From Bacteroidota bacterium (lineage in GTDB: Bacteria > Bacteroidota > Ignavibacteria > Ignavibacteriales > Ignavibacteriaceae), in contig JACZTL010000004.1 of NCBI GenBank assembly GCA_022573715.1, forward strand, positions 1 to 64,000: a stretch of DNA of 64,000 nucleotides, read 5' to 3'. The position numbers and the translations under genes were made by a program. The number at the start of each line of letters is the position of its first letter. The first letter of the stretch is position 1. Below the pieces are notes generated by a model. It was not told where the DNA came from and searched no databases. It saw only the letters and a program-made list of their open reading frames with translations. Below are positions 8,309 to 17,234 of this stretch, piece by piece.

Positions 8309-9664
8309 ATGAGTATAAAGATATTACTTATTGACGATGAAGAACTTTTTAGAGAAGATTTTGCACTTCTACTTAGAAATGAAGGATATGAATGCTTAAC
8401 TGCACCATCTGCAGAACAAGGACTTGAAACAGTTAAAAAAGAATTTCCCGATATTATTTTTTCCGATATCGTAATGCCGGGCAAGAGCGGAATTGATATT
8501 TTGGAAGATTTAAACAGAATTAACCCCGACGGCTCAGTTATTATTATGACGTCATTCGGAGCTTTGGAAACTGCAATTAAAGCCTTCAGATTTGGAGCTA
8601 TAGATTATATTTTAAAACCAATTGAGTTTGAAGAAGTATTAATTAAAATTGAAAGAATTATTCAGCACAAAGAATTATTAAGTGAATTAAAATTTTTAAG
8701 AAAAGAAGTTGTTGAACACACCGAAGAATTTTCTTTTGTGGGCGAAAGCGAGCCTATTAAAAAAATAAAAGAATTAATCCAAATGGTTGGTCCTACAAAC
8801 AGCACCGTACTTATTAATGGTGAATCAGGTACAGGAAAAGAAGTTGTTGCCCAAGCAATTCATCTAATTAGCAATAATTCGGAAAAACCTTTTATTGCGA
8901 TAAATTGTCCAAGCCTTCAAGAAAATTTACTTGAAAGCGAACTTTTTGGGCACGTTAAAGGAGCATTTACAGGTGCAATTAAAGATAAAGTAGGTTTTAT
9001 GGAAGCAGCAGGAAAAGGAACTATACTTTTGGATGAAATTTCCGAAATACCAATTGCATTGCAAAGTAAATTGCTTAGAGTACTTGAACAAAAAGAATTT
9101 TACAGAGTAGGCGGTACAAAAAAATATACCCTTAATGCCAGAATTATTGCAGCAACCAACAGAGATCTGAAAGAGAGTATAAAAATCGGTAAGTTCAGAG
9201 AAGATTTGTTTTATAGAATTGCTGTTTTTGAAATAGAAATGCCAGCTTTAAGACAAAGAAGTGAAGACATTCCATTATTGATAGACTTTTTTTTGAAAAA
9301 GTTTAACAACGAAATGAAGAAGAAGTATATTGGTGTTTCTTCAGAAGCAATGAAAGCAATGTTAAACTATGATTGGCCCGGAAACATACGTGAATTGAGG
9401 AATGTGATTGAAAGAGCTATGATTTTGTGTGAAAACAAAACAATAAATATAAACGGACTGCCTTCTAATATACTAGGAATTTCACAAAATATAAGCGAAT
9501 CGAAAAGTCTTAAAGCAACATTAAATTCGTACGAAAGAGCCTATATAACTCAAATACTCAAAGAAAATAACTGGAATAAAGAAGTATCCGCCAAAATTCT
9601 AGAAATCAATTCTTCCACATTATACAGAAAAATAAGCGAATTGGACATTTCAGAAAATAATTAA
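8309..9664 (+). CDS. NtrC-family sigma-54-dependent response regulator
   Basis: 451 residues with three domains. The receiver (1-120) has the acidic pair D9-D10 and phospho-acceptor D53 in '[10 protein letters not shown]'. The AAA+ domain has Walker A 'GESGTGKE' (about 171-178), the sigma-54 contact loop GAFTGA at 218-223 and Walker B 'ILLDEIS' near 240. The C-terminus is a Fis-type helix-turn-helix ('[16 protein letters not shown]'). An intact GAFTGA loop means it should drive sigma-54 promoters. It is paired with the upstream kinase. A -24/-12 promoter lies 175 bp downstream of its stop, in front of the cytochrome operon, which is therefore its likely target. Confidence 0.93.
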   Translation: MSIKILLIDDEELFREDFALLLRNEGYECLTAPSAEQGLETVKKEFPDIIFSDIVMPGKSGIDILEDLNRINPDGSVIIMTSFGALETAIKAFRFGAIDYILKPIEFEEVLIKIERIIQHKELLSELKFLRKEVVEHTEEFSFVGESEPIKKIKELIQMVGPTNSTVLINGESGTGKEVVAQAIHLISNNSEKPFIAINCPSLQENLLESELFGHVKGAFTGAIKDKVGFMEAAGKGTILLDEISEIPIALQSKLLRVLEQKEFYRVGGTKKYTLNARIIAATNRDLKESIKIGKFREDLFYRIAVFEIEMPALRQRSEDIPLLIDFFLKKFNNEMKKKYIGVSSEAMKAMLNYDWPGNIRELRNVIERAMILCENKTININGLPSNILGISQNISESKSLKATLNSYERAYITQILKENNWNKEVSAKILEINSSTLYRKISELDISENN

Positions 9665-9730
9665 AATTTTATGCTTATCTGGGCGACGGAGTCTGACAGA
9701 CTTTTCTGCAAAATAAATAAAATTCCACTT

Positions 9731-9754
9731 TATACTCTTGCAAAAATGCAAGAG
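9731..9754 (+). terminator. Hairpin after the two-component genes
   Basis: ACTCTTGCA and TGCAAGAGT form a perfect 9-bp stem around a short A-rich loop, about 70 bp after the regulator's stop codon. An A-rich rather than T-rich tract follows, so it is a weak intrinsic terminator or a processing hairpin. Confidence 0.45.
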
Positions 9755-9836
9755 TAATATAAAAACCTAATTTTACTTCTCCCACTAATTTCTTATTTAT
9801 AAAGAAGTTACAAATTTTTAAACATATGTTTTTATT

Positions 9837-9853
9837 TAGGCATAATAGTTGCT
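9837..9853 (+). promoter_or_regulatory. Sigma-54 (-24/-12) promoter
   Basis: TAGGCATAATAGTTGCT: GG at 9839-9840 and GC at 9851-9852 are separated by exactly 10 bp, the invariant spacing of RpoN promoters, and the flanking bases (GGCA...TTGCT) match the consensus YTGGCAC-N5-TTGCW at most positions. Transcription would begin near 9864, about 30-45 bp before the cytochrome start codon. The NtrC-type activator gene lies directly upstream. Confidence 0.65.
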
Positions 9854-9895
9854 TTTATCAGAACGATTACAATATAAATATTATAATTAAACCTT

Positions 9896-10330
9896 ATGAG
9901 TGTAGAAATGAAAACAACAAAATTAAATCTGACTTTTTTCACAATAGTTTTTGCAGCTTTATTTTTAATTTTTTCAACTAATAACTTCTCTAATCCGAAT
10001 GGAAAAGATTGGAAAGTACCTGGAATTGCTAAAAAAATTAAAAACCCTGTCCCCTCTACACAATTATCCATCAAATTAGGGAAAAAATTATACGCACAAA
10101 GCTGTGCAATCTGTCATGGAGAAAGTGGTATCGGTGATGGAGCAGCAGGAAAATATTTAGGAAAGAAAGTTACTGATCTAACTTCAAAAACTGTCACGGA
10201 TCAAGAAGACGGTGTTTTATTTTATAAAATATCCAAAGGCAGAGCACCGATGCCTGCTTTTAAAACAATATTAAAAACAAAACAACGCTGGGCTGTTATT
10301 AATTATCTCAGAACACTTAAATCTAACTAA
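9896..10330 (+). CDS. Secreted class I cytochrome c, one haem
   Basis: 144 residues. An N-terminal hydrophobic signal segment (about 10-30) is followed by a single haem-binding motif CAICH at 70-74 in 'YAQSCAICHGESGIGDG' and a Met ligand candidate in 'GRAPMPAF', then a closing 'QRWAVINYLRTL' helix: a standard cytochrome c fold (cytochrome_CBB3 type). It is an electron carrier of the periplasm or outer leaflet. ATG at 9908 (MKTTKLN...) is an alternative start. It is the first gene of a three-gene operon behind a sigma-54 promoter. Confidence 0.88.
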   Translation: MSVEMKTTKLNLTFFTIVFAALFLIFSTNNFSNPNGKDWKVPGIAKKIKNPVPSTQLSIKLGKKLYAQSCAICHGESGIGDGAAGKYLGKKVTDLTSKTVTDQEDGVLFYKISKGRAPMPAFKTILKTKQRWAVINYLRTLKSN

Positions 10331-10353
10331 TCATCAATACGGAGAAAAATAAA

Positions 10354-11481
10354 ATGAAAAAAAAACGTTTTATACTATTTGTAGCAATTATAATTTTAAT
10401 TACATTCACAACTCAAAATATGGCTCAGGAGGATACTGATTTACAGAGCCAAATACAAAAATTCCAATCCGGAAGTCATCAATTTATGGTAACCGGTTAC
10501 GCTTTAACTAATTTTATTAAGCCACAAAATGAACCATCACAATTTGAAACAGGGTTTAATCCTATTTTCCTATATAAAGCTAATGACAGGTTGTTTTTTG
10601 AAGCTGAAATAGAATTAGAAATTGAAGACGGAGAACAAAATATTACTTTGGAATATGCTCAGATATTATATACCCTTAACGACTATTTAATATTTGGTGC
10701 AGGTAAATTCTTAAATCCAGCCAACTATTTTATAGAAAGACTTCATCCAGGATGGATCAATAAATTACCCACTATGCCTATGTTTGTTGGCCATCACGGT
10801 GGAATGCAAGCTGCACAACATTTAGGTTTTCAACTAAGAGGCGGAACACCAATAAAAGGCAGTAAAATTGAATATGCGTTTTTTATGAGCATGGGTCCTA
10901 CTCTTGATTTACATGATGGGTTTATAGACTTCAAAAATTATGAAGATAATAATAATAACAAAGGAATTGGTTTAAAATTTGGATTTTTACCTATCCCGGA
11001 ATTAACAATAGGATATGCTTTTGAAAACGCTACAGTAGGTGAAGAGAATACACAGTTTGAAAATGTAAGTGCGACTACACACGTAGTTGATTTTTCTTAT
11101 GCTAAAGATATTAGTGGGTTAAAAGGTACTATTGATTTAAAAGCACAAGTTGTATGGTTGAATATAGATAATCCAAATATTGCACCTTTAACATTTGACA
11201 ATAATTCAAATGGTGGGTATGCTCAGATAGCATTTCGTCCTGGAAATGTGGATAATGATTTCTTTAAGAATTTAGAGTTTGTTTATCGTTATGACTGGAC
11301 AGATAAACCTGATGACGCACCTGAAAATGAATTAGTGAAACGTTCAACTATTGGTATAAATTACTGGTTATCTTCAAGTAGCCTATTCAAATTTGCTTAT
11401 GAAAACAAAGATACAATAGTGCCTGGCGGTAGTACAACTAATGAACACCGTTTTGTAGGTCAAATTGCATTTGGATTTTAA
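10354..11481 (+). CDS. Outer-membrane beta-barrel protein (porin-like)
   Basis: 375 residues with a cleavable signal peptide (MKKKRFILFVAIIILITF..., cut near NMAQ) and a body of alternating amphipathic strands ending in a C-terminal aromatic residue ('VGQIAFGF'), the usual barrel assembly signal. A His-rich turn 'FVGHHGGMQAAQHLGF' around residues 145-165 is notable. It looks like the short porin-like barrels found next to cytochromes in Bacteroidota. It is preceded by CGGAGA 10 nt before the ATG and sits 24 bp behind the cytochrome gene. The position between two haem proteins suggests a channel or scaffold for a redox process at the outer membrane, but the substrate cannot be read from sequence. 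Confidence 0.75.
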   Translation: MKKKRFILFVAIIILITFTTQNMAQEDTDLQSQIQKFQSGSHQFMVTGYALTNFIKPQNEPSQFETGFNPIFLYKANDRLFFEAEIELEIEDGEQNITLEYAQILYTLNDYLIFGAGKFLNPANYFIERLHPGWINKLPTMPMFVGHHGGMQAAQHLGFQLRGGTPIKGSKIEYAFFMSMGPTLDLHDGFIDFKNYEDNNNNKGIGLKFGFLPIPELTIGYAFENATVGEENTQFENVSATTHVVDFSYAKDISGLKGTIDLKAQVVWLNIDNPNIAPLTFDNNSNGGYAQIAFRPGNVDNDFFKNLEFVYRYDWTDKPDDAPENELVKRSTIGINYWLSSSSLFKFAYENKDTIVPGGSTTNEHRFVGQIAFGF

Positions 11482-11499
11482 TTATAAGGAGATAAGAAA

Positions 11500-11775
11500 A
11501 TGAAATTCATAAAAAAATATATGGTAAATCTAATTTTAGGACTTGGTTTCTTTGCAGTATTAACAATTGTAGGTTGTGCATCTACAACTAACATTGTCGA
11601 TAGATCCGGTGCTCAATTATGGGGCGAAAACTGTGCACGCTGTCATAACATCCGTCCTCCACAGAGTTTAACTGATGCTCAGTGGGAAGTTGCAGGAATG
11701 CATATGAGGACAAGAGCTAATCTTTCCGGTATTGTAACACGAAAAATTATTGATTTTTTAAAAACGGCGAACTAA
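11500..11775 (+). CDS. Small cytochrome c lipoprotein
   Basis: 91 residues. The lipobox 'TIVGC' (C26) predicts lipidation, and CARCH at 45-49 is a single haem c site in 'LWGENCARCHNIRPP'. Candidate axial Met residues lie in 'AGMHMRTRA'. The length after processing (about 65 residues) is minimal for a haem c domain. A strong AAGGAGA site precedes the ATG. It is the last gene of the sigma-54-linked operon and is followed by a textbook terminator. It would hold a haem at a membrane surface close to the barrel and soluble cytochrome encoded upstream. Confidence 0.85.
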   Translation: MKFIKKYMVNLILGLGFFAVLTIVGCASTTNIVDRSGAQLWGENCARCHNIRPPQSLTDAQWEVAGMHMRTRANLSGIVTRKIIDFLKTAN

Positions 11776-11794
11776 TTAAGAATTAGACAACACT

Positions 11795-11830
11795 AAAAAA
11801 ACCGGGTTTCAATAATCATCCGGTTTTTTT
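11795..11830 (+). terminator. Rho-independent terminator of the cytochrome operon
   Basis: AAAAAAACCGG (11795-11805) pairs with CCGGTTTTTTT (11820-11830) across a 14-nt loop. The T-run on the plus strand fits termination of the cytochrome operon, and the A-run makes it usable by the convergent MFS gene as well. Confidence 0.85.
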
Positions 11831-11869
11831 ATTTTAAATGGATGAGTATAGATTTAACCAAATGGAATA

Positions 11870-13057
11870 CTATTTTTTATCAGTTAATACTTTTGGCAAA
11901 TAATAAAGACTTGCAATAAAAATTATTGATGTAAACGCAGCACCAGTTAAAAAAGGATATTGATAACCGATATATTCAAACGCGAAACCACCCCACAAAG
12001 GCCCCAATACTCTTGCAAATGCTGAGAAAGATTGATTAACACCGAGAGTAAATCCCTGTTCACTTTCAGATGAGTTTTTAGATATCATGCTTAACATTGT
12101 TGGTTGCAGACTGCCGCTTCCCAAAGCAAGTATAACAATTACTACAATAAGTCCAGTCATATTACCGGCATACGGTACCATTGCAAGACCAAGCATCAAA
12201 AGAAATGATCCTGCGATCACAATTATTTTATCATCCATATATTTTGTAAGAACACGTAACAGCCCGCCTTGTACTATAGCAGAGACAATACCAATAATAC
12301 CATACATAATACCGATCTGCATATCAGTAAAGTGATATCTTTTATAACCGATTAATGCAAATGTTCCGTATATGTTTGCAATAGAGAAAATAAGAATAAA
12401 ATACATTATAATGAGAGTTGCTAATTTATGGTTTTTAAACAATAATTTTATAGCTGGTAAGTCAATAAGTTTTCTTGTTTTAATCTCGACTTTATCTTTA
12501 ATCTTTTTCAAAGATTCAGGTAAGAAAAATATAGTGAATAAAAAAGCAATGAATGAAAAAGCTGCACTTGCAAATCCTGTTACTTCATATCCGTATTTTG
12601 AAAGGAATCCTCCCATGATAGGTCCGAATACAAATCCTAAACCAAAAGCGACTCCAATCATTCCCATTCCTTTAGAACGATCTTCTTTTGATGTAACATC
12701 AGCTATATATGCTTGAGCAACGGCAACACTGCTGCCGCCAATCCCGGCAACTATACGCGATATTATTAACAGCATAAATGAATTAGTAAATGCAAAAATT
12801 ATATATCCGACAGCATTTAGAAAAAGACATCCAACAATTAGCGGACGCCTCCCCAATCTATCCGAAAGGTTACCAAGGATAGGACCGAAAATAAATTGAG
12901 TAAGTGAATAAATTGCAAGCACAAGTCCAATTGAAAATTCACTTAAGTTTAATTCGATAGTAGAAAATGTAGGTAAAATGGGTATAAGAATACCGAAACC
13001 CAAAAGGTCTATAAAAACAGTAATAAATATTAATGAAAGTGAGGCTTTTCTTTTCAA
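11870..13057 (-). CDS. MFS transporter, TetA/drug-exporter type
   Basis: 395 residues with twelve predicted membrane segments. Motif A is clear: GNLSDRLGRRP at residues 62-72, between helices 2 and 3, and the 'FILLPILPTF'-like first helix and 'GPIMGGFLSKYG' motif C place it among drug:proton antiporters of the TCR/Tet group. It likely exports a hydrophobic compound across the inner membrane. The substrate is unknown. It stands alone, convergent with the cytochrome operon. Confidence 0.88.
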   Translation of the reverse strand: MKRKASLSLIFITVFIDLLGFGILIPILPTFSTIELNLSEFSIGLVLAIYSLTQFIFGPILGNLSDRLGRRPLIVGCLFLNAVGYIIFAFTNSFMLLIISRIVAGIGGSSVAVAQAYIADVTSKEDRSKGMGMIGVAFGLGFVFGPIMGGFLSKYGYEVTGFASAAFSFIAFLFTIFFLPESLKKIKDKVEIKTRKLIDLPAIKLLFKNHKLATLIIMYFILIFSIANIYGTFALIGYKRYHFTDMQIGIMYGIIGIVSAIVQGGLLRVLTKYMDDKIIVIAGSFLLMLGLAMVPYAGNMTGLIVVIVILALGSGSLQPTMLSMISKNSSESEQGFTLGVNQSFSAFARVLGPLWGGFAFEYIGYQYPFLTGAAFTSIIFIASLYYLPKVLTDKK

Positions 13058-13182
13058 TTTATTTTTCTAATGATTAAACTTTTTTGAAGTATTAGTTTGA
13101 ATTGTGTTTTCAAAATAAGAATTTATATTAAAAAATTTTAGCGATAAAGATACAAATATATTTTCAAATATTGGAAATGTTA

Positions 13183-14316
13183 TTAATCATTTATAATCGG
13201 TAGGCCGCTATAATTTTTTAATTTTTGGTTAGTATCTTCAAAAGATTGAAACATTTCTTTAAATGTAGAATCACTAAAAAATTGATAAATTGGAGAAGTG
13301 TAATAATATGTGGAAGGAATAATTACAAATTCGAATTTATGTTTTGTTTTCCCCTTAAAAACATACATAGGTAAATAACTCACTTTTTCTATTGAGGAAG
13401 ATTTGTTATACAAATTTTTTATAATTTTAATAGAAAGAATTACTCCTCCGTTTGAATAACGCCATCTTTGATTCGATATAAAATTACCTAAAGAATATGC
13501 TACAAATCCTTTCCTATTTTTTTGGTTCTTTATCATTATCGGTTGAACAGTATGTGTATGTGAACCGATTATAATGTCCGCTCCAAATTTTAATGTCGAG
13601 TCCACTATTTCTTTTTGATATTTACTTGGTTCTCTTTTGTATTCTTCACCGAAATGGTAATATACAATGATCATATCAGCTTCTTTTTCTTCTGATTTTT
13701 GAATATCATTTTTAATCTTATTAAAGTTTATTCTGTTAATCAGGTATTCTTTACCTTTGGGAATTATATTACCATTGGTTCCATAAGTATAACTCAAGAG
13801 AGATAATTTGATTCCGTTTAAATCAATTAATTTTACAGAGTCTCTTTCTGATTTTGTTAATGATGTTCCGCTGTAAAGCATCTTGTTTTTCTTAATCTGT
13901 TCAATAGTTCTTCTTATGCCGTATTCACCCATATCTAAGGAATGATTATTTGCTGTTATTAATAAATCAAAACCGGCGTATTTTAATGCTGTTAAATATT
14001 CATCAGGTGAATTAAACAAAGGATATCCACTGTAATTTGTGGAATCACCCCCCAGCACTGTTTCAAGGTTTCCAACTGTTAAATCTGCTTGATTTAAATA
14101 ATCTTTAACATACCTGTATACCGGCTTAAAATTATAAGTTGAATCTCTTAGCATAGCATATTTGAATTGAGTTGAATGACACATCAAATCACCGACAAAT
14201 GAAATTGTTGCCGTTGTTGTTGAATCATCTAAAAAAATATTAAATTCGTTTTTATTAGCTTTTGCAGTAAAACTAAAGACTAATATTAATATGAATGTAA
14301 TTGGTGTTTTTTTCAT
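13183..14316 (-). CDS. CapA family metallophosphatase-like protein
   Basis: A 377-residue secreted protein of the CapA (poly-gamma-glutamate synthesis) family. Motifs of its calcineurin-like fold are visible in order: 'SFVGDLMCHS', 'TVGNLETVLGGD', 'TANNHSLDMG', 'YYHFGEEY' and 'IIGSHTHTVQP'. A signal peptide follows the start (MKKTPITFILILVFSF). I chose ATG at 14316 rather than an in-frame start at 14343, because the longer form would begin inside the terminator hairpin of the upstream gene. CapA proteins act in capsule or cell-surface polymer handling; no other capsule gene is adjacent. Confidence 0.85.
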   Translation of the reverse strand: MKKTPITFILILVFSFTAKANKNEFNIFLDDSTTTATISFVGDLMCHSTQFKYAMLRDSTYNFKPVYRYVKDYLNQADLTVGNLETVLGGDSTNYSGYPLFNSPDEYLTALKYAGFDLLITANNHSLDMGEYGIRRTIEQIKKNKMLYSGTSLTKSERDSVKLIDLNGIKLSLLSYTYGTNGNIIPKGKEYLINRINFNKIKNDIQKSEEKEADMIIVYYHFGEEYKREPSKYQKEIVDSTLKFGADIIIGSHTHTVQPIMIKNQKNRKGFVAYSLGNFISNQRWRYSNGGVILSIKIIKNLYNKSSSIEKVSYLPMYVFKGKTKHKFEFVIIPSTYYYTSPIYQFFSDSTFKEMFQSFEDTNQKLKNYSGLPIIND

Positions 14317-14321
14317 TATAA

Positions 14322-14357
14322 TAAAAAAAGGCTGAATCATCATTGATAACTCAGCCT
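14322..14357 (-). terminator. Rho-independent terminator after the H1-like gene
   Basis: On the minus strand AGGCTGA (357-351 past 14000) pairs with TCAGCCT (335-329) and is followed by a run of seven T. It ends the 16613-14387 transcript and lies six bases before the CapA start codon. Confidence 0.85.
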
Positions 14358-14386
14358 AAAATAGTACAGGTAAAACAAATAGATTT

Positions 14387-14575
14387 TTATTTATTTGCTT
14401 TTCTTTGAACTTTCAATTCCTGTATGCTTTTTCTTAATGTTTGAGCATCTTTTCTCATTTGGCTCAACCCCTTTCTTAAACGAGTACCGGCTGCAGCTTG
14501 CCCCTTAGTATAGAATTTCTCGAAATCATTTTCCATATTTCGAACAGCCTGTAAAAGATCTTCAAATTGTTGCAT
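14387..14575 (-). CDS. Small histone H1-like (Hc1-type) protein
   Basis: 62 residues, very basic in its second half ('AAAGTRLRKGLSQMRKDAQTLRKS') with an acidic N-terminal helix ('DLLQAVRNMENDFEKFY'). It matches the short histone H1 family proteins common in Bacteroidota and Chlorobiota, thought to bind DNA non-specifically in the nucleoid. It lies 32 bp after the Fe-S reductase gene and ends in a strong terminator. Confidence 0.8.
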   Translation of the reverse strand: MQQFEDLLQAVRNMENDFEKFYTKGQAAAGTRLRKGLSQMRKDAQTLRKSIQELKVQRKANK

Positions 14576-14606
14576 ATTGTACCTCTTTAGTTGGTTAGAA
14601 AAAAAA

Positions 14607-16613
14607 TTATTTAGTGTTCTCTAAAATAATTTCGGCAATATCTTTTACTTCAACTTCTTCGGACTTTTCAAAATGTTTAACACCGTCTGTAAGCATTGTC
14701 ATACAAAAAGGACAAGCAGATGCAATGGTATCGGCACCGGTTTCTAAGGCTTCTTTTGTCCTTTCGATGTTTATTCTTCCGCCTTCTTCATCTTCAAGAA
14801 ACATCCTTCCTCCTCCTGCACCACAGCATAATCCACGTGTTTTGCTTCTTTTCATTTCAATATAATTGATTTTTTCGACTTTTCCCAATGAATTTCGCGG
14901 AGAATCAAAAATATTATTATACCTGCCTAAATAGCAAGAGTCATGGTAGGTCACATCTATAGCTGTTTTATCACCATTATTATTCAATTCCAATTTACTT
15001 TCACTTAACATTTCATCTATAAATTCTGTGTGGTGAACTACCTCAAAGTTTCCTCCGAACTGCTTATATTCATTTTTTAGTGAATGAAAACAATGCGGAC
15101 AAGCTGTAACTATTTTTTTAACATTATAATTATTCAACTTTTCAATGTTTTCTTTCATCATTGTTTGAGCAAGATATTCGTTGCCCAATCTTCTGGCAGT
15201 ATCACCGTTGCATTTTTCTTCAGTTCCTAAAATTCTAAAATCAATGTTACCCTTTTGCATCAGTTTAGCAAATGCTTTTGTTACCTTTTGGTAACGTGCG
15301 TCATAGGATCCAGCACAACCCACCCAAAATAGAATTTCACCATTAGGATCTTGCGCCATAGTTTTTATGTCCATTCCTTCTGCCCAGTTTGCTCTGTCAG
15401 CCGGATTAAAAGCCCAAGGTGTAAAATTTGTTTCAATGCTTTTAAACACATTATTTAAATTTGATGGAAACTTAGCTTCAGTTAGCACAAGGTCTCTTCT
15501 CATATCAACTATAGAATCAACGTGCTCAATCATAACCGGACATTCCTGTACACACGCCATACAAGTTGTACACTGCCATAGATTTAAATCGGGTATATAA
15601 TCGTGAACCAGCGTTTTGTTCATCACTTCTTCATTTTCAATTCCGTTAGCAAGTAAAGGCGCTTTATCTTGAGTTCTTTTTCTAATTTGAACAATTATGT
15701 CTCTTGGAGAAAGAGATTTACCTACAATTACAGCTGGACAAACAGTATCACATCTTCCACATTCTGTACAAGAATATCCGTCCAAAATTTGTTTCCAAGA
15801 AAGATGTTCAATATCAGCGACACCAAAAGTTTCGAGATTTTCATCTTCTAAATCAATTGGTTTTAATGTATTTCTAACCGGTTCTAAATTAGTAAAGAAT
15901 GTATTTGGTATTGATGTTAAAACGTGCAAGTGTTTGGAATAAGGCAAATAATTTAAAAAACCTAAAACTACTACTATATGCATCCACCAAAATACTTCGT
16001 AAACCATGCCGGCAGAACTTGTATTACTTGAATAAATAAACTTGCTTAAATAATATGAAATGGGCCTCAACTCGTTGGGTTGAAGTACAAAATTATGCTG
16101 TGCAATTAGCGCTGTGTTTTGTCCGAACATTGAAAGACAAACAAGAAATATTAAAGTAAGAATAATTAAAGCGTCGAGTTTACCTGCTTTTCCAATTTCT
16201 AATCTCGGTACTTTAAAAATTACTCTTCTGTATAGTGCTGCAAATACAGAGAGTATAATAAGCATACCAAAAATATCTCCTACAATGGTAACAACACTAA
16301 AGAAAATACCTGTTGATTCATAACTAAAAAGTGGATAAAACCCCTGGATAAGTGCTTCAACAACTGCAAATATAAATAGAATGAAACCCCAGAAAATAAT
16401 AGAATGCAGAATACCTGCTAATGGAAATCTGAATAATTTTTTTTGACCGAATGCATAAATCAATACATTTAGTAACCTTGTTCCAATTTTGTCAAACCTA
16501 TTATCGGTTTTTTTTGCAACAAGCATGTAGCGGATTAAATTTCTAACGCTGAAGATAAAAAATCCAAAAGCTAAAAAAAATAAAATTAAATAAAATATAT
16601 TCTTTGATTCCAA
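14607..16613 (-). CDS. Membrane-bound HdrD/GlpC-like iron-sulfur oxidoreductase
   Basis: 668 residues. Five hydrophobic segments in the first 230 residues resemble the NarI-type haem/quinone membrane domain; 'HSIIFWGF' and 'WMHIVVVLGF' carry potential haem His. Two 4Fe-4S motifs follow, CTECGRCDTVCP (about 280-292) and CTTCMACVQECP (about 346-357), then two CCG cysteine domains, with 'CYLGRYN' and 'GLCCGAGGGRM' (about 593). This is the fused (Fe-S)-binding reductase often placed with ETF and acyl-CoA oxidation or quinone reduction. It should pass electrons between a soluble donor and the quinone pool. No etfAB genes are in the window. Confidence 0.88.
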   Translation of the reverse strand: MESKNIFYLILFFLAFGFFIFSVRNLIRYMLVAKKTDNRFDKIGTRLLNVLIYAFGQKKLFRFPLAGILHSIIFWGFILFIFAVVEALIQGFYPLFSYESTGIFFSVVTIVGDIFGMLIILSVFAALYRRVIFKVPRLEIGKAGKLDALIILTLIFLVCLSMFGQNTALIAQHNFVLQPNELRPISYYLSKFIYSSNTSSAGMVYEVFWWMHIVVVLGFLNYLPYSKHLHVLTSIPNTFFTNLEPVRNTLKPIDLEDENLETFGVADIEHLSWKQILDGYSCTECGRCDTVCPAVIVGKSLSPRDIIVQIRKRTQDKAPLLANGIENEEVMNKTLVHDYIPDLNLWQCTTCMACVQECPVMIEHVDSIVDMRRDLVLTEAKFPSNLNNVFKSIETNFTPWAFNPADRANWAEGMDIKTMAQDPNGEILFWVGCAGSYDARYQKVTKAFAKLMQKGNIDFRILGTEEKCNGDTARRLGNEYLAQTMMKENIEKLNNYNVKKIVTACPHCFHSLKNEYKQFGGNFEVVHHTEFIDEMLSESKLELNNNGDKTAIDVTYHDSCYLGRYNNIFDSPRNSLGKVEKINYIEMKRSKTRGLCCGAGGGRMFLEDEEGGRINIERTKEALETGADTIASACPFCMTMLTDGVKHFEKSEEVEVKDIAEIILENTK

Positions 16614-16628
16614 CTATTAACCTCTAAT

Positions 16629-17225
16629 TTATGAGTTATTTACAGGTAATTTTTTGTATCTGTCAGACATATTAAAATAAAGTGAAGCTGCGAGAAAAAC
16701 TTTTATTACCATCCAAATTGAAAATATAGCAGCACCTAATTTAATGCCTTCTAAAATTCCGCCTCTGAAAAATAATCCAAGATATAAAGAACCAAATAAA
16801 AGGATAAATATATTTGCTGCAAACATAGAAAGTATTGTACTTAAATAGCTTTTGTTTTTTTCAATAAAATAACCGGCAAAAAATGCTGCTAAAGGAAATG
16901 ATAATAAATAACCGCCGGTTGGCCCGAATATTCTTGCTATTCCTATTAACCCGTCAGGTGTTTGAGCAAAGACAGGTAATCCTATCACCCCCATCATTAA
17001 ATAAAGTATTTGACTTAACGCACCATTCCTTGCACCAAGAAAAGCACCCGCAAGCAGAACCATAAAAGTCTGCATTGTAAAAGGTACGGGCTTAACCGGA
17101 ACTGTAATCTGAGCTGCGAGAGCTGTTAATATAGAAAAAGATACTATCCAAAATAATTGTGTTGCAAAAGCGGTTGATATATACCTTGTTAGTATGTTCT
17201 TATTTACATTTTCTGTTGCGGACAT
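16629..17225 (-). CDS. bioY: Biotin transporter substrate-binding subunit BioY
   Basis: 198 residues with six membrane segments and the BioY signature 'PFTMQTFMVLLAGAFLGARNG' region followed by 'YLMMGVIGLPVF' and 'GPTGGYLLSFP'. It is the S component of an ECF-type biotin importer. The ATPase and T subunits (BioM/BioN) are not adjacent, so it would share an ECF module or act alone. It is close-packed between the hydrolase (10 bp upstream) and the Fe-S reductase. Confidence 0.93.
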   Translation of the reverse strand: MSATENVNKNILTRYISTAFATQLFWIVSFSILTALAAQITVPVKPVPFTMQTFMVLLAGAFLGARNGALSQILYLMMGVIGLPVFAQTPDGLIGIARIFGPTGGYLLSFPLAAFFAGYFIEKNKSYLSTILSMFAANIFILLFGSLYLGLFFRGGILEGIKLGAAIFSIWMVIKVFLAASLYFNMSDRYKKLPVNNS

Positions 17226-17234
17226 ATTTATTCC

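Noticed and set aside
8260-8484. Minus-strand frames inside the two-component genes
   Set aside because: They overlap a clear conserved coding strand and are shadows.
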